Shown: positions 16,492 to 31,034, counted from the first letter of the stretch. The stretch: DNA of 64,000 nucleotides from Terrabacter sp. Root85 (GCF_001429185.1 NZ_LMIW01000011.1:62001-126000); one strand, 5' to 3'. The notes: generated by a model from the letters alone, not told the origin. Numbers and translations are program-made.

Positions 16492-17178
16492 GTGTCCGAC
16501 AACACCAAGCTCGTCGCCGAGAAGCGCACCGACTTCGGCAAGGGCGCCGCCCGCAAGATCCGCCGCGCCGGCAACATCCCCGCCGTCATGTACGGCCACG
16601 GCACCGAGCCCGTGCACATCTCGCTGCCCGGCCACGACACGATGATGGCCCTCAAGCAGGCCAACGCGCTGCTGACGATCGTCGTCGACGGCAAGGAGCA
16701 GCTCGCTCTCGCCAAGGACGTCCAGCGCGACGCCATCAAGCCGGTCATCGACCACGTCGACCTCGTCGTCGTCCGCAAGGGCGAGAAGGTCACCGTCGAC
16801 GTCGCCGTGCACCTCGAGGGCGAGGCCGCTCCCGAGACCGTCGTCACGCTCGACCACAACACGCTCCAGGTCGAGGCGCTCGCCACGAACATCCCCGAGA
16901 ACGTCGTCGTCTCCGTCGAGGGCCTCGAGGCCGGCACGCAGATCCTCGCCGGCGCCGTCGAGCTGCCCGAGGGCGCGACGCTCGTCACCGACGAGGAGGC
17001 TCTCGTCGTCAACGTGACGCAGGCCATCTCCGCCGAGGCCCTCGAGGCCGAGCTCGCCGAGGCCGAGGCCGAGGCCGGCATCGAGCGCGAGGAGTCCGAC
17101 GAGGAGGCCGCCGAGGCCGCCGCCGAGGGCGAGTCCGCCGAGGGCGACGACGCCAAGGCCGAGGGCGACGAGGCCTGA
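16492..17178 (+). CDS. rplY: Ribosomal protein bL25, long (Ctc) form
   Basis: A 228-residue 50S protein that binds 5S rRNA. The N-terminal L25 domain (KLVAEKRTDFGKGAARKIRRAGNIPAVMYGHGTEP) is followed by the beta-rich TL5/Ctc C-terminal domain, then a highly acidic Glu/Ala tail (EESDEEAAEAAAEGESAEGDDA) common in actinobacterial forms. GTG 16492 was chosen because it gives the canonical N-terminus and follows AGGAGA. Upstream in-frame codons belong to the leader. It is followed by a hairpin and then pth, a conserved actinobacterial pairing. Confidence 0.96.
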   Translation: MSDNTKLVAEKRTDFGKGAARKIRRAGNIPAVMYGHGTEPVHISLPGHDTMMALKQANALLTIVVDGKEQLALAKDVQRDAIKPVIDHVDLVVVRKGEKVTVDVAVHLEGEAAPETVVTLDHNTLQVEALATNIPENVVVSVEGLEAGTQILAGAVELPEGATLVTDEEALVVNVTQAISAEALEAELAEAEAEAGIEREESDEEAAEAAAEGESAEGDDAKAEGDEA

Positions 17179-17222
17179 GCCTCCTCTCCCTTCCGTGGCG
17201 CCGCGCGCCACACCACGCGTCC

Positions 17223-17259
17223 ACGGGTCCCGCCCGAGCTCCGGCTCGGCGGGGCCCGT
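17223..17259 (+). terminator. Terminator-like hairpin after rplY
   Basis: ACGGGTCCCGCC, then CGAGC-TCCG-GCTCG, then GCGGGGCCCGT forms a long GC-rich stem with one bulge and one G-T pair. No T-run follows. It lies in the 155-base gap before pth, so pth may be read by read-through or have its own promoter. Confidence 0.55.
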
Positions 17260-17333
17260 GCCCGCACCACCAGCACGACCGCCCCTGACCCGCGGGCTCG
17301 TCGCCCACCCAGCACCCACCGATCGAGGACCGC

Positions 17334-17927
17334 ATGGACACCTGGCTCGTCGTCGGACTCGGCAACCCCGGGCCCGGATACGCCGGCAACCGGCACAACG
17401 TCGGCGCCATGACGGTCGAGGAGGTCGCCGGTCGGGCGACGGGTGGTCGGGCCACGTTCAAGGCGCACAAGGCCGCCCGGGCCCGCGTCGCCGAGGCGCG
17501 CCTGCGGGTCGGCGGCCCCAAGGTGGTCCTCGCCGTCCCCTCGATGTTCATGAACGAGTCGGGGTCGGCCGTCGCGGGGCTCGCGAAGTACTACGACGTG
17601 CCCACCGACCACATCGTCGTGCTGCACGACGAGCTCGACATCGACGCGGGCCTCGTCCGGCTCAAGCAGGGTGGCGGTGAGGGCGGCCACAACGGGCTGC
17701 GCTCCATCTCGCGCTCGCTCGGGACCCGTGACTACCTTCGCGTCCGCCTGGGCATCGGGCGCCCGCCCGGCCGCCAGGACCCGGCCGACTTCGTGCTCAA
17801 GGACTTCTCCAAGGCCGAGCGCACCGAGGTGCTGCCGTTCCTCGTCGACGAGGGGGCCGATGCCGTCGAGGCGCTCATCGAGGTCGGGCTGCTCGACGCC
17901 CAGCAGCGCTTCCACGCACCACGCTGA
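17334..17927 (+). CDS. pth: Peptidyl-tRNA hydrolase
   Basis: A 197-residue cytosolic enzyme that frees tRNA from dropped-off peptidyl-tRNA. Family motifs are intact: [20 protein letters not shown] with the catalytic His, [38 protein letters not shown] and RVRLGIGRP. The length is typical. It precedes mfd, and the rplY-pth-mfd order is widely conserved in actinobacteria. Confidence 0.98.
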   Translation: MDTWLVVGLGNPGPGYAGNRHNVGAMTVEEVAGRATGGRATFKAHKAARARVAEARLRVGGPKVVLAVPSMFMNESGSAVAGLAKYYDVPTDHIVVLHDELDIDAGLVRLKQGGGEGGHNGLRSISRSLGTRDYLRVRLGIGRPPGRQDPADFVLKDFSKAERTEVLPFLVDEGADAVEALIEVGLLDAQQRFHAPR

Positions 17928-18028
17928 CGGCCCGTGACCCTCGGGCCCGCGGCCCTTCGACCTCCACCGAGCGGGCGACCGCACCGGCGTCACGGCTGTC
18001 GCCGCACCGACCTAGACTGGAGGACCTG

Positions 18029-21709
<3,681 letters not shown>

Positions 21710-21742
21710 GATGTCAGACGCATCCGCCAGAGGAGGAAATCA

Positions 21743-22306
21743 GTGAAGGCTTGGTCTGCTCAACCCGCGAAGCGCGTGGCTGTCGTCGGCATCGCCGCGC
21801 TCGGCGCCGTGTCGCTGCTCGGCGGGTGCGGTTTCGAGACGCGCCAGCAGGCCGCCGCCGTCGTCAACGGCGAGGTCATCCACGAGTCCGACGTGCGTGA
21901 GACGTACGACCAGCTCAAGGCGGCCAAGCTCGACTTCGCCGAGAACATCGTCGTCACCGCCCTCGTCGCGGCGCCCCTGCTCAAGGACGTCGTCGGCAAG
22001 TCCGGCAGCTGGAAGCCCGACGAGACGTACGCATCGGTCATCTCCTCCATCCCCGACGCCACCGACACGACGAAGGAGTTCGTCGCGGCGGTCGCCCTCA
22101 TCCAGTCGCAGAAGATGACGCCCGCCGACGTCGCCGCCTACCGCGCCGACCTCAAGAAGGCCGACATCAGCGTCAACCCCAAGTACGGCTCCGTCGTGCA
22201 GTCCGCCGAGGGGCCCGTCTACTTCACCATCGGTCAGCAGACGCCCAACTGGGTCAAGCCGGGCGGCAACACCGCCCCGGTCACCGCCCCGGCCACGGCC
22301 CAGTAG
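21743..22306 (+). CDS. SurA_N-like lipoprotein
   Basis: A 187-residue lipoprotein: basic N-terminus, hydrophobic VAVVGIAALGAVSLLGGC lipobox, then AAAVVNGEVIHESDVRETYDQL, which matches the N-terminal chaperone domain of SurA/PrsA-type foldases. No PPIase (parvulin) domain follows, so it is at most a chaperone-like protein. GTG 21743 follows a strong GAGGAGG. It sits between mfd and mazG, as in many actinobacteria. Its surface role is inferred from the family. Confidence 0.82.
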   Translation: MKAWSAQPAKRVAVVGIAALGAVSLLGGCGFETRQQAAAVVNGEVIHESDVRETYDQLKAAKLDFAENIVVTALVAAPLLKDVVGKSGSWKPDETYASVISSIPDATDTTKEFVAAVALIQSQKMTPADVAAYRADLKKADISVNPKYGSVVQSAEGPVYFTIGQQTPNWVKPGGNTAPVTAPATAQ

Positions 22307-22325
22307 ACCTCCGCAGCCCTCCGTC

Positions 22326-23351
22326 GTGACCGCCCGCGTCGTCCTGCTCGTCACGACCCCACGCATCGCCCCGGGTCTGCTGACCCGTGAGGCGTGGCAG
22401 AGCCTCGAGCGGGCGTATGCCGTGTGGGGCCGTCCCGACGAGCCGCTGGTCGCCGCGCTCGTCGAGGCCGGCATCGCGGTGCTTCCCCGCGAGGACGGTC
22501 ACCCGGCCGACCTCGCGCGCGACCTCGTCACCGCCTCCGAGGCGGGTGACGTCGTGTGGGTCGGCTCCTCCGACGGTGACCCCGGCCTCAGCGACGCCGT
22601 CGCCGTCGAGGTGACCCGGCTGCCCGAGCCGCCCGAGGTCGAGCTGCTCATCGGCTCGTTCGACGTGCCCGGTGCCCGGCTGCTCGACGTCGTCGCCGTC
22701 ATGGACCGGCTCCGGTCACCCGGAGGCTGCCCCTGGGACGCGAAGCAGACCCACGACTCCCTCGTGCCCTACCTCCTCGAGGAGGCGCACGAGGCCATCG
22801 AGGCCATCGAGAGCGGCGATCCATCGCACATGCAGGAGGAGCTCGGCGACCTGCTGCTGCAGATCGCGTTCCAGTCCCGCGTGGCGCAGGAGCACCCGAG
22901 CGAGCCGTTCGACATCGACGACGTCGCCGGCGGTCTCGTCGACAAGCTCGTCCGGCGACACCCGCACGTCTTCGCCGACGTCGAGGCCGACACGGCCGAC
23001 GCCGTCGAGGCCAACTGGGAGTCGATCAAGGCCGACGAGAAGCAGCACCGCACCCACCCGGTCGAGGGCGTCCCGAGCTCGCTGCCGGCCCTGGCCCGGG
23101 CCGAGAAGTACGTCTCCCGCCTGCGTCGCGCGGGCCGCGAGGACCTCGTCGACGCCGCCGTCGCCGGTGGGGGGCTCGGTGCGCAGCTGCTCGACCTCGT
23201 CCGCACGGCACGGGCCGAGGGCATCGACGCGGAGGCCGCCCTCCGCCAGACCCTGCGCGCTCTGGAGGCCGCCAGCGCGGCCAGCACGCACCCGGACGCC
23301 GACTCCGACGCCGACGCAGACCTCGACGCCGACGCCGACGCCGACGCCTGA
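22326..23351 (+). CDS. mazG: MazG nucleoside triphosphate pyrophosphohydrolase
   Basis: A 341-residue protein of the long actinobacterial type. The MazG domain lies around residues 120-240: LRSPGGCPWDAKQTHDSLVPYLLEEAHEAIEAIE and EELGDLLLQIAFQ contain the acidic ligands that bind magnesium. It hydrolyses abnormal or excess NTPs to NMP and pyrophosphate. An N-terminal region of about 115 residues precedes it, as in the mycobacterial enzyme. The last 20 or so residues are an almost pure Asp-Ala repeat coded by tandem GACGCC units (about 23300-23350), which looks like a slippage tract. The GTG start follows the lipoprotein gene by 19 bases. Confidence 0.95.
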   Translation: MTARVVLLVTTPRIAPGLLTREAWQSLERAYAVWGRPDEPLVAALVEAGIAVLPREDGHPADLARDLVTASEAGDVVWVGSSDGDPGLSDAVAVEVTRLPEPPEVELLIGSFDVPGARLLDVVAVMDRLRSPGGCPWDAKQTHDSLVPYLLEEAHEAIEAIESGDPSHMQEELGDLLLQIAFQSRVAQEHPSEPFDIDDVAGGLVDKLVRRHPHVFADVEADTADAVEANWESIKADEKQHRTHPVEGVPSSLPALARAEKYVSRLRRAGREDLVDAAVAGGGLGAQLLDLVRTARAEGIDAEAALRQTLRALEAASAASTHPDADSDADADLDADADADA

Positions 23352-23403
23352 GCCGGCCGGACGGCATACGCCCTCGGGGTCGTGCCGGCCCACGCCGGAC
23401 GAA

Positions 23404-23448
23404 CGGTGAGGGCCACGTCACCGGGGTGCGGTGGCGCGGCCCTCACCG
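23404..23448. terminator. Bidirectional terminator between mazG and sugar transferase
   Basis: CGGTGAGGGCC (23404-23414) pairs perfectly with GGCCCTCACCG (23438-23448); an inner CACC/GGTG pairing shortens the loop. No T-run follows. It lies between the convergent 3' ends. Confidence 0.6.
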
Positions 23449-23463
23449 GGCAGAGGATGCGCG

Positions 23464-24957
23464 TCAGTAGGCGCCGCGCGAGGCGAAGACAGCGTGGATG
23501 GTCTTGGCCATGATCGACAGGTCCTGGACGATGGACCAGTTGTCGACGTAGTAGAGGTCGAGGCGCACGGTGTCCTCCCAGGACAGGTCGCTGCGTCCGG
23601 AGACCTGCCAGAGGCCGGTCACGCCGGGTCTGACGTGGAGGCGGCGCTGGACGTCGGGCACGTAGCGACGCACCTCGGCCGGTAGGGCGGGTCGGGGGCC
23701 GACGAGGCTCATGTCGCCGTTGACGACGTTGATCAGCTGGGGCAGCTCGTCGATGGAGTAGCGGCGGATGAACGCGCCGACCCGGGTGATGCGCGGGTCG
23801 GCCTGGGCCTTGAAGAGGACGCCGTCGGCGTTCTGGTTCAGGTGCGAGATGCCGGAGAGCCTGGCCTCGGCGTCGATGACCATGCTGCGGAACTTGAGGC
23901 ACTCGAAGAGCTCGCCGTCGCGGCCGACGCGGGTCTGCCGGAAGAGGATCGGTCCGCCGTCCTGGAGCTTGGTGGCGATCGCGACGAGGATCATCAGGGG
24001 CGCCGCGACGAGCAGCAGGAGCGTCGCTCCGGCGAAGTCGAAGGCGCGCTTGAGGCCACGTGAGGCGCCCAGGCTCTGCGGCTGCTCGACGTGGACCAGG
24101 GGCAGTCCGCCGACCGGGCGCATCGCCATCCGCCCCGAGCTGATGTCGCTGAGGCTGGGGACGACCGCCATCTGCACGTGGTGGCCCTCGAGGTCCCACG
24201 CGATGCGGCGGAAGTCGACGGCCGAGGGGAACGCGCCCTCGGTGAAGACGACCATGTCGGCCTTCTCGGCGATGACCGACTCCGCGGTCTGCCCGGTGTT
24301 CCCGACGACCGGCACGCCGCGCGGGGTGGCCGCGGTCGGGTGCGACGAGGGCGTCAGCGCGCCGACGATGCGGTAGCCGAGCCACGTCTCGCGCTCGAGC
24401 ACCGCGGCGACGTCGTCGACGTGTGAGGCCGAGCCCGAGATGAGGACCCGGGTCAGCAGGTGGCCGTGGGCGTGGGCCCGGTGCACGAGCCGGCGGGCGT
24501 ACCACCGCCAGAGCAGCACGAGCGGGACCCCGATCGCGAAGATCAGCACGAAGAAGCCTCGCGAGAGGTTGAACTTCGTCAGGTAGCTGAGGATCCCGAT
24601 GGCCCCGGCCGTGAGGCCGGCCGCGCTGCACACCCGGGCGTACTCGATCGTGCCGACCCCCAGGTGGCTGCTCGTGTACGTCCCGAGCGCGAGGTTGGCG
24701 ACCATCCACGCGGCGACGATCCACAGGCCGACCGACTGGGCGACCTGGTTGACGTCGTTCGCGGCGTTGAAGACGTCGAGACTCGTGCGTCCGACGGCCG
24801 CCAGCGCGGTCGCCGCCGTGATGATGACCAGGTCACCACCGGCGATCCCGAGCTGCAGCAGACGCTGTCCCCGGCCCCTCTCGCTGAGCGGCTGCGTCAC
24901 CGGACGCGCGCTCACATTCAGTAGAACAACCCCCGACTCGCGCATGGGTTGACCCAT
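23464..24957 (-). CDS. Polyprenyl glycosylphosphotransferase (exopolysaccharide sugar transferase)
   Basis: A 497-residue membrane enzyme of the WbaP/CpsE type. Four or five N-terminal hydrophobic helices (from about residue 35) are followed by a Rossmann-like segment (TRVLISGSASHVDDVAAVL). Then comes the catalytic bacterial sugar-transferase domain: RAFDFAGATLLLLVAAPLMI membrane anchor, RQTRVGRDGELFECLKFRSM, RRYSIDELPQLINVVNGDMSLVGPRPALP and RPGVTGLWQVSGRS. It should move a sugar-1-phosphate to undecaprenyl phosphate, starting an exopolysaccharide or wall glycan unit. No other EPS genes adjoin it. The start is uncertain, since other ATG/GTG codons lie within the first 20 residues. Confidence 0.93.
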   Translation of the reverse strand: MGQPMRESGVVLLNVSARPVTQPLSERGRGQRLLQLGIAGGDLVIITAATALAAVGRTSLDVFNAANDVNQVAQSVGLWIVAAWMVANLALGTYTSSHLGVGTIEYARVCSAAGLTAGAIGILSYLTKFNLSRGFFVLIFAIGVPLVLLWRWYARRLVHRAHAHGHLLTRVLISGSASHVDDVAAVLERETWLGYRIVGALTPSSHPTAATPRGVPVVGNTGQTAESVIAEKADMVVFTEGAFPSAVDFRRIAWDLEGHHVQMAVVPSLSDISSGRMAMRPVGGLPLVHVEQPQSLGASRGLKRAFDFAGATLLLLVAAPLMILVAIATKLQDGGPILFRQTRVGRDGELFECLKFRSMVIDAEARLSGISHLNQNADGVLFKAQADPRITRVGAFIRRYSIDELPQLINVVNGDMSLVGPRPALPAEVRRYVPDVQRRLHVRPGVTGLWQVSGRSDLSWEDTVRLDLYYVDNWSIVQDLSIMAKTIHAVFASRGAY

Positions 24958-26608
<1,651 letters not shown>

Positions 26609-26612
26609 GCTC

Positions 26613-27380
26613 GTGGCCGACCGCACGCCGTCCCGCCCGGGCCGCCCGTCGTCGACGGGCCGCTCGGGCGGTGGCGCGCGACCGGCCTCCCCCCGGCAGG
26701 CCCAGGCCCCGGGTGCGAAGCCCGGTCCGAAGCCCGGTCCGAAGGCCACGTCGAAGCCGGGGGCCGGTGCCGGGACGTCGGGCTCGACGTCCACCGGTCG
26801 CCCGTCCTCGGCCCGGTCGACCAGCCGTGCGGGCGCGAGCCGCTCGTCCGCCACCCGGCCGGGCCAGTCCCGTCCCGGGGCTGCGCGCGCGAGCCGTCCC
26901 GGAGCCGGCAAGGAGCGTCCGGCCCTCGCGGCCCGCCCCCGCACCCCGCAGACGGCCCCGCCGTCGGCCTCGACGGCCTGGGTGCGCGGTGCCATCCTGC
27001 TCGGCATCCTCGTGATGCTCGCCGTGACCATCGTGCCCACCCTCCGCTCGCTCGTCCAGCAGCGGGGCGACGCCGCGGCCATGCAGGACAAGGTCGCCGC
27101 CCAGCGTGACACCGTGGCCCAGCTCGAGCGCGAGGCCGCGCTGTGGAAGGACCCCGCCTACATCGAGGTCCAGGCCCGCGAACGCCTCAAGTTCGTGCGG
27201 GTCGGCGACCGCGCCTACACCGTCATCGACCCGTCGACCAACGAGGCGAGCGCTCCCGCTTCGGAGCGCCCCGTCGTCGCCGCGCCCATGGCCAACGCCG
27301 CATCGCCGTGGTACGGCAAGGTGTGGCAGTCCATCCAGATCGCCGACCGACCCACCGCCGGGGTCAACCGCCCCAAGTGA
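26613..27380 (+). CDS. FtsB/DivIC septum-formation initiator
   Basis: A 255-residue bitopic membrane protein. Residues 1-125 are a basic, Pro/Gly/Ser-rich, probably disordered cytoplasmic tail with KPGPKPGPK repeats. One transmembrane helix follows (AILLGILVMLAVTIVPTL), then a coiled coil (MQDKVAAQRDTVAQLEREAALWKDP) and the family motif PAYIEVQARERLKFVRVGD. It should bridge FtsL and FtsQ in the divisome. GTG 26613 lies four bases after the eno stop codon; the frame is open further upstream inside eno and was ignored. Confidence 0.92.
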   Translation: MADRTPSRPGRPSSTGRSGGGARPASPRQAQAPGAKPGPKPGPKATSKPGAGAGTSGSTSTGRPSSARSTSRAGASRSSATRPGQSRPGAARASRPGAGKERPALAARPRTPQTAPPSASTAWVRGAILLGILVMLAVTIVPTLRSLVQQRGDAAAMQDKVAAQRDTVAQLEREAALWKDPAYIEVQARERLKFVRVGDRAYTVIDPSTNEASAPASERPVVAAPMANAASPWYGKVWQSIQIADRPTAGVNRPK

Positions 27381-27437
27381 CCTCGTCGTCACCCACGGCA
27401 ACCCGGCGCCCCTGAGAGCCCGAGAAGTGAGTCCCGC

Positions 27438-28013
27438 GTGAGCGACCCCTCCCGTCCGTCCGCACCGGCCGCCGCCGGCGCCCACCACGTCGAGGTCGCC
27501 GACCTCGACGCCGTCGAGCGCCAGCTCGGTCGCCGCCCGCGCGGTGTGGCCGAGGTGGCCCACCGCTGCCCGTGCGGGGAGCCCGACGTCCTGCGCACCG
27601 AACCCCGCCTGCCCGACGGCACTCCCTTCCCGACGACGTACTACGCGACGTGCCCGCGCCTCACCGGCGCGGTGAGCACCCTCGAGACGGCCGGGGTCAT
27701 GAAGGAGATGACCGAGCGGCTCGCCCACGACGAGGAGCTCGCCGCCGCCTACGCGAGGGCGCACGAGCACTACCTCGCGCAGCGGGCGGAGCTGGGAGAG
27801 GTGCCCGAGATCGACGGCATCTCGGCCGGTGGCATGCCCACCCGCGTCAAGTGCCTCCATGTCCTCGTCGGACACTCCCTGGCGGCCGGTCCGGGCGTCA
27901 ACCCGCTCGGCGACGAGGCCCTCGCGATGCTCGACGACTGGTGGCTGCCGACGTCGTGCGCAGCCCTGCACGCAGCCGAGGACGCCGGCGTCGAGGGAGC
28001 CCCGGGTGAGTGA
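27438..28013 (+). CDS. DUF501 family protein
   Basis: A 191-residue cytosolic protein of unknown function, found between divIC and ppx across actinobacteria. Visible signature: LGRRPRGVAEVAHRCPCGEP (CxC), FPTTYYATCPRLTGAVSTLE and MPTRVKCLHVLVGHSLAAGPGVNPLGDEAL. The conserved Cys and His residues could bind a metal. Its stop codon overlaps the ppx start, pointing to coupled translation. Confidence 0.93.
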   Translation: MSDPSRPSAPAAAGAHHVEVADLDAVERQLGRRPRGVAEVAHRCPCGEPDVLRTEPRLPDGTPFPTTYYATCPRLTGAVSTLETAGVMKEMTERLAHDEELAAAYARAHEHYLAQRAELGEVPEIDGISAGGMPTRVKCLHVLVGHSLAAGPGVNPLGDEALAMLDDWWLPTSCAALHAAEDAGVEGAPGE

Positions 28014-28980
28014 CGGGCTCGTCCGCGTCGGCGCGATCGACTGCGGCACCAACTCGATCCGTCTGCTCGTCGCCGACGTCGACCCGCGGACAGGGGCGCT
28101 CACCGACGTGCTGCGCCGGATGGAGATCGTCCGCCTCGGCCACGGTGTGGACCGCACCGGTGTCATCGCCCCCGAGTCGATGGAGCGCACGCTCGCCGTC
28201 ACGCGGGAGTATGCCGCCTCGTGCCGTGAGCTGGGCGCCGTGCACGTGCGCTTCGTCGCCACCTCGGCGTCCCGCGACGCGCGCAACGCCTCGGACTTCA
28301 TCGAAGGTGTGCGCGCGGCCTTCGTCGAGCACTACGGCTCCGAGGTCTCGCCTGAGGTCGTCTCCGGTGACGAGGAGGCCGCACTGTCGTTCGCCGGTGC
28401 CACGGGTGGCCTGGCGGCCCAAGGTGTCTCCGGGCCTTACCTCGTCGTCGACCTCGGCGGCGGCTCGACCGAGCTCGTCCGCGGCACCGACCACGTGGAG
28501 GCCGCACGCTCGGTCGACATCGGCTGTGTCCGGATGACCGAGCGACACCTCGTGACCGACCCCGCCACCCACGTTGAGGTCGCCGCTGCCACCCGGGACA
28601 TCGACGCCGCACTGGACGTCGCGGAGTCCGTCGTCCCGCTCGAGGGCGTCGCGACGCTCGTCGGTCTGGCCGGCAGCGTCACGACGATCACGGCGCACCT
28701 GCTGCGCCTGCCGGCATACGACCCCGAGCGCATCCACCTGGCCCGCTCCACCCCGGCCGACATGGTCGCCGCCTGCGACGACCTGCTGGCGATGCCGCGC
28801 GCGCGGCGCGCCGAGCTGCCCTACATGCACCCGGGACGCGTCGACGTCATCGGCGCCGGTGCGCTCGTGTGGCGCCGCATCGTCGAGCGGGTCGTCGACC
28901 GTGCAGGCGTCACCGAGGTCGTCACGTCCGAGCACGACATCCTCGACGGCATCGCCCTCAGCGCGGCCCGGCGCAGCTGA
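28006..28980 (+). CDS. Ppx/GppA exopolyphosphatase family protein
   Basis: A 324-residue protein of the ASKHA fold: VGAIDCGTNSIRLLVADV (phosphate 1), FVATSASRDARN, VVSGDEEAALSFAGAT and VVDLGGGSTELVRGT (phosphate 2), ending IIGAGALVWRR-like and EHDILDGIAL motifs. Short single-domain members in actinobacteria are exopolyphosphatases or pppGpp-binding relatives. GTG 28006 overlaps the DUF501 stop codon by eight bases. It is the last gene of the eno operon. Confidence 0.94.
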   Translation: MSDGLVRVGAIDCGTNSIRLLVADVDPRTGALTDVLRRMEIVRLGHGVDRTGVIAPESMERTLAVTREYAASCRELGAVHVRFVATSASRDARNASDFIEGVRAAFVEHYGSEVSPEVVSGDEEAALSFAGATGGLAAQGVSGPYLVVDLGGGSTELVRGTDHVEAARSVDIGCVRMTERHLVTDPATHVEVAAATRDIDAALDVAESVVPLEGVATLVGLAGSVTTITAHLLRLPAYDPERIHLARSTPADMVAACDDLLAMPRARRAELPYMHPGRVDVIGAGALVWRRIVERVVDRAGVTEVVTSEHDILDGIALSAARRS

Positions 28981-28999
28981 CCGACGCCTGACCGGCGGG

Positions 29000-30583
29000 T
29001 CAGCGGCGGGGGAGCGCGGCAGCGAGGAAGGGCTCGTCGGCCTGCTCGTGCACGCGACGGCGGTTGGCGCGCAGGCGGGCCGCCATCCAGAGCGCGGCCG
29101 AGACGCCGAGCGCCCACGTGCCGTTGGAGACCGTCGCGTCGACGACGCCGTAGGTGACGAAGAAGAGTGTCACGAAGACGACAGCGCGCACGTGCTTCGC
29201 CGAGAGGCGCACCGCGGCGAGGAGCAGCCCTCCCCAGAGGAGGTACCACGGGTGGATGACCGGACCCGAGGCGCAGAGCACGAGCAGGGCTCCGGCCGTG
29301 GCGAGCACCGGGTTGCGCGGCGCGACGCGCCAGGTGATCCAGGCGATGGCGGCCAGACCCAGGAGCAGCCCGATCGTCTGGGCGATGGGGACGGGCGCCG
29401 AGGTCACGCTCTCGGGCATGCCGGCGAGCCTCAGCAGCCACTCGACGACGCTGCCGACGAACGTCGGCGGCGAGAGCATCGAGCGCAGCGACACGGGCAC
29501 GGAGAGGTTGGGGATCCAGCCCCAGCCCAGACCGGAGACCGCCGTGATCGCCGTGAAGGCGGCCGCGGTGACGCCGCCGTAGACGAGGCCGTGCCGGACC
29601 ATCGCCTTCAGCCGTGCAGGAGCTCCGGGCTCGAGATCGGTCTGCGCCTGCAGGGCCATGCCGACGACGCCGATGAGCGCGAGGACGGCCGTCTGCTTGT
29701 AGGCGGCGGCCGCGGCGATCGTCACGGCCGCGACGACGAACTGGCCGCGGCTCGCGAGGAGCAGGGCGAAGGTCACGAGGGCGACCATCACGGCGTCGCC
29801 GTGGCCTCCGCCGACGAAGTGCATGAGGACGAGCGGGTTGAGCACGCCGAGCCAGAGGGCGTGCCGACCACTGACGCCGTAGCGCTCGGCGAGGCGCGGC
29901 AGGGCGTAGGCGAGCAGCCCGACCGCGAGGAGCGCCGGCACGCGCATGGCCAGGGCCGAGACGTAGGCGTTCTCCGGGAAGATGCTGACGACGAGGTGCT
30001 GGACCTGCAGTGCGAGCGGACCGTAGGGCGCCGGCGTGTCGATCCACATCGGGTCGACCTGGTCGGCGAAGGGGCCGGGCACCCAGAACGGCCCCACGGC
30101 ATACGGGTCCATCCCGCGCAGGACGATCTGTCCCTGCGCGGCGTAGCTGTAGGCGTCGCGGCTGAAGAGCGGCGGCGCGAGCATGATCGGCAGGCTCCAG
30201 AAGAGCCAGGCCATCGACGGGGCCTTGCGGCCGTGCACGGGGCGCATCCGCAGCCACGCGTCGACGAGCAGGGCCATGCCGACGGCGAGCAGGATCGTCG
30301 TGAGGACCCGTCCGGCGCCCGAGCCGAGCCACACGAGGCCGAAGCGCTCGATGAGCGGCGAGGCGGGCAGCTCGAAGGTGTCGGCGGGCAGGAAGGCGGG
30401 GCTGACGGAGCCGGCGGCCACGAGGGTCGTGCCGAGCGTGCCGCGCCGGACCATCGGGTCGGCCCACGTGCGCCGGAGCGCGGCGGAGAGGCGGTCACCG
30501 AAGTCGACGACGCGCGGGTCGACGACCCAGGCCGCGCGCGGCGGAGCAGCGGTCGTCGCGCCGGCGACACGATGCTCCAGCAC
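29000..30583 (-). CDS. MptB-like polyprenol-phosphomannose-dependent mannosyltransferase
   Basis: A 527-residue integral membrane protein with about 12 or 13 helices, of the GT-C fold. LPIMLAPPLFSRDAYSYAAQGQIVLRGMDPYAVGP carries the Asp-containing first-loop motif (SRDAYSYAAQG) typical of mycobacterial and corynebacterial MptA/MptB. Such enzymes add alpha-1,6-mannose to lipomannan from polyprenyl-phosphomannose on the outer face. GTG 30583 was preferred because AAGGAG lies six bases upstream; the frame is open to 30649. A lipomannan-type product is inferred from the family. Confidence 0.88.
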   Translation of the reverse strand: MLEHRVAGATTAAPPRAAWVVDPRVVDFGDRLSAALRRTWADPMVRRGTLGTTLVAAGSVSPAFLPADTFELPASPLIERFGLVWLGSGAGRVLTTILLAVGMALLVDAWLRMRPVHGRKAPSMAWLFWSLPIMLAPPLFSRDAYSYAAQGQIVLRGMDPYAVGPFWVPGPFADQVDPMWIDTPAPYGPLALQVQHLVVSIFPENAYVSALAMRVPALLAVGLLAYALPRLAERYGVSGRHALWLGVLNPLVLMHFVGGGHGDAVMVALVTFALLLASRGQFVVAAVTIAAAAAYKQTAVLALIGVVGMALQAQTDLEPGAPARLKAMVRHGLVYGGVTAAAFTAITAVSGLGWGWIPNLSVPVSLRSMLSPPTFVGSVVEWLLRLAGMPESVTSAPVPIAQTIGLLLGLAAIAWITWRVAPRNPVLATAGALLVLCASGPVIHPWYLLWGGLLLAAVRLSAKHVRAVVFVTLFFVTYGVVDATVSNGTWALGVSAALWMAARLRANRRRVHEQADEPFLAAALPRR

Positions 30584-30774
30584 CCGCTGCTCCTTCGTGT
30601 GGTGAGGGGTTCGCACTCGAGGTGCGGTACAGGTCGGGAAGGAGCGCATCGGAAGGGCCCCTGGACCTCGGTCTCGACGGCCAGTCTAGGCGGAGCGGGC
30701 GCGTGCGTGCCGTGCCACGCCAAGGCGTGAGCCGGGCGTTACCGAACCGTGCCGGACAGTCGACGCCCGTGACG

Positions 30775-30849
30775 TACCCCCGGAGGGACTCGAACCCTCA
30801 CCTGTGGCGATTTTAAGTCGCCTGCCTCTGCCGATTGGGCCACGGGGGC
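30775..30849 (-). tRNA. tRNA with anticodon UAA (Leu), short variable region
   Basis: On the minus strand: acceptor GCCCCCG/CGGGGGT, discriminator A, D stem GCC/GGC, anticodon stem GGCGA/TCGCC with loop CTTAAAA, and T arm GAGGG-TTCGAGT-CCCTC. Loop geometry places TAA at positions 34-36, so it reads UUA leucine codons. The variable region is only about six bases, a class I shape, whereas standard tRNA-Leu has a long variable arm. The CCA end is not encoded. Confidence 0.85.
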
Positions 30850-31034
30850 AGGGTCCCCAGTATGCCGTCGTGCCGGGTCGCCGGGGTCACCGCGGCGCGC
30901 GTCACGATCCCGTGTCGGGCGAGCACTTCTCGCGCGCGGGAACCTTCCGGTGGGGTGCGTTCGCTTACTCTTGGGGACAGTCGCCACGCCCAGTCGCGGG
31001 TCGTGGCACCCAGTGCTTTTAGGAGCGCACTCAC

